DNA of 24,046 nucleotides, from the NCBI GenBank assembly GCA_964519835.1, contig CAZFLD010000064.1:1-24046 (forward strand). The letters are read 5' to 3'. This DNA comes from CAZFLD01 sp964519835. Its GTDB lineage: Bacteria; Spirochaetota; Spirochaetia; DSM-27196; CAZFLD01. The notes under the pieces were generated by a model. It was given only the letters and a program-made list of their open reading frames with translations. It had not been told where the DNA came from and searched no databases. Positions 7,903 to 14,571 of the stretch are shown in pieces; the first letter of the stretch is position 1, and every line of letters starts with the position of its first letter. The position numbers and the translations under genes are program-made.

Positions 7903-8405
7903 CTCGACTCGGACCGTCGTCTAACCGCCTGACCGAGGCCATAAAGTGTCTTTTTCAACTCCTCGTCTTTGATGGTCGAGATAAGCTCTTTTTCGTCTTT
8001 TGTGTTCTGCGGGGTTTGTGTGTGACCGGTTGCCTCCGCCGGAGCTTCCTCTCCCGCAACTTCGTCGGCGGGAACCTCGTCGGCGGGAACCCCTGAGGGT
8101 GCATTCGAACCGACGCGAATGCGAATTCCCGTGACCTTTGCCGCCGGCTGCAGGCGATTCACCGCATCGATGATGGTCTTGCTCTTGGTCTGCAGAATCT
8201 GCGCCCAGCCGGGGTGGTCGGCCTCGATGATGACGCGCCCGTTCTGCACGTCCACTACCTGTGAGTGCGCGGCGGCCTTTTCACCGACGATATTCCGCCA
8301 CCGCCGGAAGAGCTCCCACCAGCGCTTGCCTTCGCTGATCATGCCCTTGTCCAGGAGGCGGCTCAACACCTCACCTGCGCGGTTAACGCGGCGTGATTCG
8401 TCCAT
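7899..8405 (-). CDS. DUF721 family protein, DciA-like
   Basis: The 168-residue protein has a DUF721 domain over about residues 10-100: AGEVLSRLLDKGMISEGKRW, WRNIVGEKAAAHSQVVDVQNGRV and the characteristic HPGWAQILQTKSKTIIDAVN. The rest is an acidic Pro/Ala/Glu linker with a PADEV duplication (see the repeat at 8062-8091) and a short charged tail. DUF721 proteins include DciA, which assists loading of the replicative helicase DnaB in bacteria lacking DnaC or DnaI. Helicase loading here is inferred from domain and location. The ATG overlaps the 3' end of recF by 23 bp with only a weak ribosome site, suggesting coupling. Position directly after recF near oriC fits a replication role. Confidence 0.8.
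   Translation of the reverse strand: MDESRRVNRAGEVLSRLLDKGMISEGKRWWELFRRWRNIVGEKAAAHSQVVDVQNGRVIIEADHPGWAQILQTKSKTIIDAVNRLQPAAKVTGIRIRVGSNAPSGVPADEVPADEVAGEEAPAEATGHTQTPQNTKDEKELISTIKDEELKKTLYGLGQAVRRRSESS
8062..8091. repeat. Two tandem 15-bp units in the dciA-like gene
   Basis: Two perfect adjacent copies of TCGTCGGCGGGAACC (8062-8076, 8077-8091). On the minus strand they encode a doubled PADEV-type pentapeptide in the disordered linker of the DUF721 protein. In-frame slippage duplication is the simple explanation. Confidence 0.85.
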
Positions 8406-9450
8406 CGGTTACGTCCAATATCAAGGTATCGCCGCGAGCAAAGGTCAGGAAATGCTCATCGGGCAAAAAGGTAAAAAACCGCTGTTCAGCCGCCGGCAAG
8501 GTGGCCATAAAACGGGTTCTGCGTTTTGGGTCGAGCTCGAGAAGCACGTCGTCCAGAAGAAGAACAGGATCCCGATGGAGAAGGCTGGAAGCGGCAAAGG
8601 CCTGAGCCGCCCGCAGAATCAGCGAGCAGAGCCTGATCTGGCCCGTGGAAGCGGTTTCCACGTAGTCGGCGCCTTCCAACGAGAAGAAATACCGATCGCG
8701 ATGTGGTCCGGAGCCTGTGGTTCCATAGGCCAAGTCGCGATCGCGCGTTCGCTGTAGCTGATCGCGGGGGTACCCTTTCCACGAGGGACGGTACTCTATG
8801 GTCGGGGCGGCGCTCTGGGCGGTGACTTCGCCAAATGCGGGACCAAATACGGCATTCACATGATCTACCGTCTCTTGCCGTGCATCCATGATCCGCAAAC
8901 CGTAGGTGGATATCTGCTCGTCATAGATATCGAGGAGATCGGTCTGCTGGTTTTTGAGAGCGGCGTTTCTTGTCTTGAGCGCTCGTTGATAGGACCTGAG
9001 GTCGTCGAGGACCGAGGGCCTCACCAAGACCGCGGTCTGGTCGAAGTAGCGCCGCCGGGAGGATGGGGCTCCTTGGACAAAGTCGATGTCGCCGTGACAA
9101 AACACCACACATGGCACGTTTCGCAAGAGCTCTCCGCGATCCTTGACCGTGGATTTGTTAACCTTGTAACTCTTTCGTCCCTTATCAATCGATATTGTCA
9201 CGTCCACAGGAGGCGTCTTGTTATCCCGGTATTGCCCCTCCACAACCATCTGATCGGCGTTGTGATGCACCAAAACATCGTCGGTACGCGACCGGAAGGA
9301 CCCGCCGTAGCTCAAAAGATAGACCGCCTCGAGAAAGTTTGTCTTGCCCTGACCGTTCTCTCCGATAAGAAATACGTCGGGGGAGTCTACCGCTACGCTG
9401 CCGTTTTGTATGTTTCTGTAGTTAAAAAACCGAAGTGAGGCAAACCCCAT
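8383..9450 (-). CDS. recF: DNA replication and repair protein RecF
   Basis: SMC-like ATPase that works with RecO and RecR to load RecA at gapped DNA and stalled forks. The 355-residue product has Walker A GENGQGKTN (about 30-38), an ABC signature around STGQIRLCSLILRAAQA, and Walker B PVLLLDDVLLELD. It starts MGFASLRFFNYRNI, the usual N terminus. The ATG immediately follows the dnaN stop (TGA at 9453-9451, ATG from 9450), a zero-gap junction that suggests translational coupling, and there is no strong ribosome site. The 3' end overlaps the DUF721 gene by 23 bp, so dnaN-recF-dciA appears to be one transcription unit. Confidence 0.96.
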   Translation of the reverse strand: MGFASLRFFNYRNIQNGSVAVDSPDVFLIGENGQGKTNFLEAVYLLSYGGSFRSRTDDVLVHHNADQMVVEGQYRDNKTPPVDVTISIDKGRKSYKVNKSTVKDRGELLRNVPCVVFCHGDIDFVQGAPSSRRRYFDQTAVLVRPSVLDDLRSYQRALKTRNAALKNQQTDLLDIYDEQISTYGLRIMDARQETVDHVNAVFGPAFGEVTAQSAAPTIEYRPSWKGYPRDQLQRTRDRDLAYGTTGSGPHRDRYFFSLEGADYVETASTGQIRLCSLILRAAQAFAASSLLHRDPVLLLDDVLLELDPKRRTRFMATLPAAEQRFFTFLPDEHFLTFARGDTLILDVTDGRITPR

Positions 9451-10551
9451 TCAGTCCAGTTGCATGGGCATAACTATGTGAAAGACTTGATCGTCGTCCA
9501 CCGAGTAGAGACCGATGGCCTTATTTGGTGCGGAAAACTCAATGCGAATTCTGTCTCCGGGGATGACTCGAAGCGGATCGGAGAGGTAGGTGTAGTTTAC
9601 CGCAAAGCTGGTTTCCGGCCCCTGATACTCGCAGGGCACCTCTTCCTCCGCCTCTCCAATGTCGCTTTCCTCGGCACGCAGGATCATCGTTCCTTCGGCA
9701 ACCGCAATGTATAACCGCCGAGACTTCTCCACCAAAAGCGATACACGGCGTGTGGCCTCGGATAGCGCAGCCCGGTCGATCACAAGGCAATACTCTTGGC
9801 TCGACGGAATAACACGCTGATAGTTCGGGAACTGACCCTCGATAAGCGCCGAAGAGATGTTGCGATTGTCAAATCGGACAAAGACGTTTTTGTCGGTAAG
9901 GGCCATCTGAATGGGGCCCTCTCCGGAGGCGAGCTTTCGAATCAGGTGCAGGATCTTTGGAGGAATAATCACACCGGAAACACCGACGGAGGCATCGAGA
10001 GGTCGTTTGACGTAGGCAAGCCGACGGCCGTCGGTGCCAACCATCACCAATGTGTTGTCGACGCGTTCCACGTATACGCCGTTCATAAAGTGCCGAGTCT
10101 CGTCGTCGGACACGGCAAAGACGGTCTGCCCGATCATCTCGATAAGGTCGGTCTGGGGGAACTCAAAGTACTGATCGTCGGAGGCAAGCTGTATCTGAGG
10201 AAACTTGTCGGGCGAGATGCTCTTGAGCTGGAAGCCGATCTTTTTTGCCGCCGGACGGATGGTAAAAACGCCCTCTTTTGCCTCATCAAATCCGATATCA
10301 CCCTGCGGGAGAGATCGGAGGATTCCCAAAAGTTTATCGCAAAAAACCGTTGTTTTGCCCGGTGTTTCGATATCGACGGGAATCGATGTTTCAAAGCTGA
10401 CCTTGAGGTCGGTGGCGCGAATGGTAAGGTGACCGTCCTCTGCCTGGAGGAGGACGTTTGACAGGATCGAGAGGGCGTTCCGCGAAGAGATGATTTCTTG
10501 GGCCGTTGATATTTCTTTGAGGATTTGTTCTCTGTCACAGCGAAATCGCAT
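9451..10551 (-). CDS. dnaN: DNA polymerase III subunit beta (sliding clamp)
   Basis: Ring-shaped processivity clamp for DNA polymerase III, also a hub for repair factors. The 366-residue product is of normal length. It begins MRFRCDREQILKEISTAQ, includes the SRNALSILSNVLLQ and FETSIPVDIETPG segments of domain 1, and ends in the classic VDDDQVFHIVMPMQLD. I chose ATG 10551-10549 because GGAGG lies 8 nt upstream; an in-frame GTG at 10566 would overlap that ribosome site and add five residues not typical of the family. It lies 200 bp downstream of dnaA across the putative oriC unwinding region. Confidence 0.96.
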   Translation of the reverse strand: MRFRCDREQILKEISTAQEIISSRNALSILSNVLLQAEDGHLTIRATDLKVSFETSIPVDIETPGKTTVFCDKLLGILRSLPQGDIGFDEAKEGVFTIRPAAKKIGFQLKSISPDKFPQIQLASDDQYFEFPQTDLIEMIGQTVFAVSDDETRHFMNGVYVERVDNTLVMVGTDGRRLAYVKRPLDASVGVSGVIIPPKILHLIRKLASGEGPIQMALTDKNVFVRFDNRNISSALIEGQFPNYQRVIPSSQEYCLVIDRAALSEATRRVSLLVEKSRRLYIAVAEGTMILRAEESDIGEAEEEVPCEYQGPETSFAVNYTYLSDPLRVIPGDRIRIEFSAPNKAIGLYSVDDDQVFHIVMPMQLD

Positions 10552-10571
10552 CTCGTTGTCCTCCACTTCTG

Positions 10572-10577
10572 ATTATA
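10572..10577 (-). promoter_or_regulatory. Possible dnaN -10 element in the AT-rich tract
   Basis: A perfect TATAAT on the minus strand, 20 bp upstream of the dnaN ATG. At 16-18 bp spacing the -35 window falls on the CTA repeats and shows no good hexamer. A dnaN promoter here would overlap the origin-melting region; alternatively this is simply AT-rich unwinding DNA. Confidence 0.35.
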
Positions 10578-10590
10578 AGAATAAATTCAG

Positions 10591-10605
10591 TAGTAGTAGT
10601 AGTAG
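10591..10605 (+). repeat. DnaA-trio array, (TAG)5
   Basis: Five perfect TAG units on the plus strand, preceded by a CAG. The DnaA-trio consensus is 3'-(G/A)AT-5', which is TAG or TAA read 5' to 3'. In the published B. subtilis model, DnaA bound at boxes extends along such trios on single-stranded DNA to melt the origin. A chance trinucleotide microsatellite is the alternative, but its placement between a box with GC-rich DNA and an AT-rich tract argues for the functional reading. Confidence 0.8.
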
Positions 10606-10751
10606 GCTCGGTTGATATGTGGAAACAGGGCCTAAGACCTTTTGTCATAACGGTGTCCTCTTGTGGATCAAACAAGAATCCATCCAGAATTTGTCCACCC
10701 CGTCCACAGGGCCAAAAGCTTTCCACAAGATGACGGCAGGCTATGCACACT

Positions 10752-12158
10752 CTATCCTTTGGCTACTTGCTCTTTGATGGTTCTCTCGAGGAACTGAATA
10801 GTCGGTTCTAGGGTGGGATCCGTGCGCATACGATTCTCGATTCGCTGACACGCATGCATTACCGTGGTGTGGTCTCGGCCACCGAACTCGAGTCCGACCT
10901 CGGTTGTGGAATACTCGGTTATCTCCCGGGTTATAAACATGGCGATCTGCCGTGGATAGGTGATGATTTTTGTGCGCTTTTTGCCCTTTAGGTCTTGGCT
11001 CGAGAGATTGAAGTAGTCGGCGACAACCCGCTGAATGACGTCGATTGTGACGTTTGACTGGCGTGGGTTGGCGAAGATGTCTTTGAGCTGCTGCTGGGCT
11101 ATCTCCACGGTGATCTTTTTGTTTACGAGGTCCGCGTAAGCGATAAGCTTGGTGAGCGCCGCCTCGAGGTCCCGCACGTTGGTTGTAACGTTGTTGCAGA
11201 TGAGGGCAATGGCTTCCTCGGGAATATCGAGGCCCGAGGCTTCGATCTTTTTCTTGAGTATGGCAAACCGGGTTTCGTAGGCCGGTGGTTGCAAGTCGAC
11301 GTTGAGACCACGCTCGAACCGGCTGCGCAGTCGGTCCGTGAGCTCCTTGAGCTCGGAGACCGGGCGGTCGGAGGTAAACACCATCTGTTTGTTTGCATCG
11401 TAGAGGGCGTTGAATGTGTGGAACAGCTCTTCCTGGGTCTCGTCGCGGCGGCGGAGAAATTGGATGTCGTCGATAAGCAGAACGTCCGCGTAGCGATACT
11501 TGTTTTTGAATCGATGTGTTGTTCGGTCGCGAATGGACTGAATAAACTCGGTGATAAACTCCTCCGCCGTCACATAGACAACCTTGGAGCTCTCCCACTC
11601 GCGGTGCACCTCGTTGCCGATAGATTGGACCAGGTGGGTCTTACCTAGTCCGACACCCCCGTAGATCAAGCACGGGTTGTATCCCGTGCCCGGGTTTTTG
11701 GCGATAGCCATTGCGGCGTTTGCGGCGAACGAGTTGTTCTGCCCGACGACAAAGTTTTCAAATGTGTAGCGGGCGCTGAGGGTTTGATGGGCGGCGCGCT
11801 GTTTTTTTTCTTTTGTTGCCGTTTTCTCCTGATGATTGTCGACCTTGGACGCTTGGTGTTCGGGGGCCCGAGGCTTGGCCTTTTGGATCTCGAAGTCGAT
11901 GTCGAGTTTTCGGCCCGACAGATCTACCAGGATGTCTTCGATCCTGTTGAGGTAGCGTTGTTTGATCTGGTCACGGTAGAAGGGAGACGGAACAAAAACC
12001 GTGATGCTCTGTTCGTTAGAGGCGGCATAACGCATTCCTGCGATCCACATGGAGTACTCTTGTTCCGTGAGCTCGCCCTGTAGTTGTTTAACGGCCTCGT
12101 TCCAGAATACTCCGTAGTCCCATGTGCCGCTGTCCGTGCGTATCCTTGGGTTATCCAT
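10752..12158 (-). CDS. dnaA: Chromosomal replication initiator protein DnaA
   Basis: AAA+ ATPase that binds DnaA boxes and melts oriC. The 468 residues divide into domain I (about 1-85, helicase and partner interaction), a basic linker domain II (about 90-128), the AAA+ domain III (YTFENFVVGQNNSFAANAA from about 131; Walker A GGVGLGKT 167-174; Walker B VLLIDDIQFL 226-235), and DNA-binding domain IV with the DnaA signature GLEFGGRDHTTVMHACQRI (422-440). ATG at 12158 gives a family-like N terminus, but no good ribosome site precedes it. A degenerate box-like TTATCCATT (12151-12159) covers the start codon, which could allow autoregulation. The gene reads toward dnaN across the putative unwinding region and diverges from gyrB. 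Confidence 0.97.
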   Translation of the reverse strand: MDNPRIRTDSGTWDYGVFWNEAVKQLQGELTEQEYSMWIAGMRYAASNEQSITVFVPSPFYRDQIKQRYLNRIEDILVDLSGRKLDIDFEIQKAKPRAPEHQASKVDNHQEKTATKEKKQRAAHQTLSARYTFENFVVGQNNSFAANAAMAIAKNPGTGYNPCLIYGGVGLGKTHLVQSIGNEVHREWESSKVVYVTAEEFITEFIQSIRDRTTHRFKNKYRYADVLLIDDIQFLRRRDETQEELFHTFNALYDANKQMVFTSDRPVSELKELTDRLRSRFERGLNVDLQPPAYETRFAILKKKIEASGLDIPEEAIALICNNVTTNVRDLEAALTKLIAYADLVNKKITVEIAQQQLKDIFANPRQSNVTIDVIQRVVADYFNLSSQDLKGKKRTKIITYPRQIAMFITREITEYSTTEVGLEFGGRDHTTVMHACQRIENRMRTDPTLEPTIQFLERTIKEQVAKG

Positions 12159-12548
12159 TATCGTTTTTGTGTCGACCTATGATGGGCACACTTGCATCCA
12201 AATTATCCACAGCTTATGCACAACACTCCCCCTCACGACGCAGGTTCAACAACGCGCAATGGTCGAACATACTATCACGGCGTTGCCGGAAACGGAACGG
12301 AATTTGGGGGTAGATTAAAGCAAGTGTGACCGATAGGCCGTATTATGTTTGGGGCCTGTTAGGGTTTTTTTTCGTAATTCCGTCTGCAGTAAAAGCTTCG
12401 CAAATTATCCACAAGGTATCCACAGCGCATAAATATTTGGAGAAGCGAGAAATAGACAGAATACCGGCTTCTTTACCTGGTCTGTACAATTGGCTATACT
12501 AAGCAAACGCTTAAGGTCGCATTCGCCGGCTATTCGCGCAGGAGATCA
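12159..12548. promoter_or_regulatory. dnaA-gyrB divergent region with DnaA box pairs
   Basis: A 390-bp gap holding two box pairs, all on the plus strand: TTATCCACA (12203-12211) with TTATGCACA (12214-12222), and TTATCCACA (12405-12413) with GTATCCACA (12416-12424, one mismatch). In both pairs the second box starts 11 bp after the first, about one helical turn. The gyrB promoter is at 12472-12500. For dnaA the best candidate is an extended -10, TGA-TAGTAT (12277-12269, minus strand), with a poor -35. An eight-T run lies at 12365-12372. No small gene is supportable. The region resembles the upstream half of a bipartite oriC that would also autoregulate dnaA. Confidence 0.7.
12472..12500 (+). 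promoter_or_regulatory. Sigma-70 promoter of gyrB
   Basis: -35 TTTACC (12472-12477, 4/6) and -10 TATACT (12495-12500, 5/6) separated by 17 bp, about 48 bp before the gyrB ATG. It lies 48 bp downstream of the second DnaA box pair, so DnaA binding could influence it. Confidence 0.65.
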
Positions 12549-14456
12549 ATGCAAAACGGCTATTCCGCACAAAACATCCAAGTTCTAAAGGGACTTGAGG
12601 CCGTCAGAAAACGACCTGGAATGTATATCGGTTCCACGGGTCCGGACGGTCTTCATCACTTGGTCTACGAAGTTGTCGACAACAGCATAGACGAGGCGTT
12701 GGCCGGCTACTGCTCAGACGTTTTTGTTACGCTGGAAAAAGGGAATGTTGTTCGTGTGAGCGACAACGGGCGGGGAATTCCCGTGGATAATCACCCCGTG
12801 GAAAACGTCAGCGCCCTCGAGATTGTCATGACGCGCCTCCATGCCGGCGGTAAGTTCGACAAGGAGAGCTACAAGGTCTCGGGTGGGCTCCACGGCGTGG
12901 GCGTTTCCGTTGTTAACGCGCTGTCGAGCTGGTGCGAGGTCTTTGTCCATTTAAACGGCCAAATCTACCATCAGAAGTATCATCGCGGTGTACCCGCGGG
13001 ACCGGTGGAAGCTCAGGGGCCCACGGAGGTCTCCGGCACCGTCACGCTTTTTCAGCCGGACGAGGAGGTCTTCGAATCGACCGACTTCAGCTTTGACATC
13101 CTCTCCGGTCGCCTGCGAGAGCTGGCCTTCCTGAACAAGGGCGTACGGATTCGCATCGAGGATCTACGCCTTCCCACTCCTAAGAGGCACGACTTCAAAT
13201 TCGAAGGCGGCGTCAAGGAGTTTGTCCAGTTCCTGAACAAGAACAAGACAACCATTCACGCGGAGCCGATCTACTTCGACGCAGTGCGCGAGGACGTCGC
13301 GATAGAAGTGGCGATCGAATACAACGACGGTTTTGCCGACAACATGTTTTCGTTTGCCAACAATATCAATACCCGCGAGGGCGGCACGCATTTGGTCGGC
13401 TTCAAGTCGGCTTTGACACGAACGCTAAACGACTTTCTCAAACGGTCGAAGCACGCAAAAAAACTCGACGAGACACTTACCGGTGACGACGTCCGTGAGG
13501 GCCTCACCTCCGTTATTTCGGTCAAGGTACCTGAGCCGCAGTTCGAAGGACAAACCAAGGCCAAGCTCGGAAACTCGGAGGTCAAGGGCATTGTCGAGTC
13601 GCAGGTCAACGAGAGCCTAACCGAGTACTTCGAGCGGAACCCCCAGACCATCGAGGCCATTCTCGACAAGACCGTTATGGCGGCAAAAGCTCGCGAGGCG
13701 GCACGACGGGCCAGGGACCTCACGCGCCGCAAGAGCTTTCTCGAGAGCTCCGGCCTGCCGGGCAAGCTCGCCGACTGCAGTGAGAAGGATCCCCTGCGCT
13801 GCGAAGTCTACATCGTTGAAGGAGACTCCGCCGGCGGCAGCGCCAAGCAGGGGCGGGATCGCGCATTTCAAGCCATCCTTCCTCTCTGGGGTAAGATGCT
13901 CAACGTAGAAAAAACACGAATCGACAAGGTCCTTGCCAACGAAAAATTGCAGCCGATTATTGCGACTCTAGGCGCCGGTGCCGGCACCGATTTCAACGTC
14001 GATAGGCTCCGGTACCACAAGGTCATCGTGATGGCGGACGCGGACGTCGACGGTTCCCATATCCGAACTCTGCTTCTTACGTTTTTTTACCGATACATGC
14101 GCGAGCTTATCGAGCGGGGCCACGTCTACATCGCCATGCCGCCGTTGTTCAAGATCACCGTCGGCCGGCAAACGCGCTACGCGTACACCGAAGAGGATCG
14201 GCGGAAAGTCGTCGATGCTCTTAACCAAAACGGTAGCAAGGTAGAGGTCCAGCGGTACAAGGGTCTTGGTGAGATGAATCCCGACCAGCTCTGGGAGACC
14301 ACCATGGATCCCACAACGCGAAATATCGTCCAGATCCGCATGGACGACGCGGTGGAAGCGGAAGAGATCTTTACCACTCTTATGGGCGAACACGTCGCAC
14401 CGCGACGGGAGTTTATCGAGGAAAACGCCCTCGCCGTCTCTAATCTCGACGTGTAG
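12549..14456 (+). CDS. gyrB: DNA gyrase subunit B
   Basis: ATPase subunit of DNA gyrase, which introduces negative supercoils. The 635 residues include the GHKL ATPase domain (EVVDNSIDEALAGYC, DNGRGIPVD, GGLHGVGVSVVNALS), the transducer region, and the TOPRIM domain (EGDSAGGSAKQGRD from about 424; DADVDGSHIRTLLLTFFYR) with the C-terminal QRYKGLGEMNPDQLWETTMDP. It lacks the large insert of the proteobacterial enzyme. Numbering matches E. coli in the quinolone region: Asp426 is kept, but position 447 (Lys in E. coli) is Trp, codon TGG at 13887-13889. AGGAG stands 4 nt before the ATG. It is divergent from dnaA and 115 bp upstream of gyrA. Confidence 0.97.
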   Translation: MQNGYSAQNIQVLKGLEAVRKRPGMYIGSTGPDGLHHLVYEVVDNSIDEALAGYCSDVFVTLEKGNVVRVSDNGRGIPVDNHPVENVSALEIVMTRLHAGGKFDKESYKVSGGLHGVGVSVVNALSSWCEVFVHLNGQIYHQKYHRGVPAGPVEAQGPTEVSGTVTLFQPDEEVFESTDFSFDILSGRLRELAFLNKGVRIRIEDLRLPTPKRHDFKFEGGVKEFVQFLNKNKTTIHAEPIYFDAVREDVAIEVAIEYNDGFADNMFSFANNINTREGGTHLVGFKSALTRTLNDFLKRSKHAKKLDETLTGDDVREGLTSVISVKVPEPQFEGQTKAKLGNSEVKGIVESQVNESLTEYFERNPQTIEAILDKTVMAAKAREAARRARDLTRRKSFLESSGLPGKLADCSEKDPLRCEVYIVEGDSAGGSAKQGRDRAFQAILPLWGKMLNVEKTRIDKVLANEKLQPIIATLGAGAGTDFNVDRLRYHKVIVMADADVDGSHIRTLLLTFFYRYMRELIERGHVYIAMPPLFKITVGRQTRYAYTEEDRRKVVDALNQNGSKVEVQRYKGLGEMNPDQLWETTMDPTTRNIVQIRMDDAVEAEEIFTTLMGEHVAPRREFIEENALAVSNLDV

Positions 14457-14571
14457 CTCGACGGTCCCATACCGCCGGGCGAACCCGGCAAGCCGCGTCC
14501 CGGGTACAAGAAGGTCCGCCGGTCACGCGGATCGAATGAAACATGGTCTGAACGGCCAAACGGAGTAGCAG

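Larger units (their letters stand above)
10552..10751 (-). other. oriC: Putative oriC unwinding region (dnaA-dnaN intergenic)
   Basis: On the dnaA-sense (minus) strand the order is: degenerate DnaA boxes (10749-10741, 10728-10720, 10700-10692 and the one-mismatch TGATCCACA at 10670-10662), a two-mismatch box GTTTCCACA (10626-10618), a GC-rich stretch (10610-10605), five CTA units, then an AT-rich tract (about 10590-10571) before dnaN. Read 3' to 5' on the plus strand, the CTA units are five perfect GAT DnaA-trios (10605-10591), with a sixth imperfect GAC. This copies the layout of the B. subtilis basal unwinding system. The boxes here are weak; strong boxes lie beyond dnaA. Function is inferred from motif order. 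Confidence 0.8.

Noticed and set aside
10552..10566. Upstream GTG start for dnaN
   Set aside because: The GTG at 10566 overlaps the GGAGG ribosome site of the ATG at 10551 and adds non-family residues.
12335..12372. Terminator hairpin with T8 in the dnaA-gyrB gap
   Set aside because: AGGCC/GGCCT has only a 5-bp stem with a 13-nt loop, is 7 nt from the T run, and no plus-strand gene ends upstream of it.
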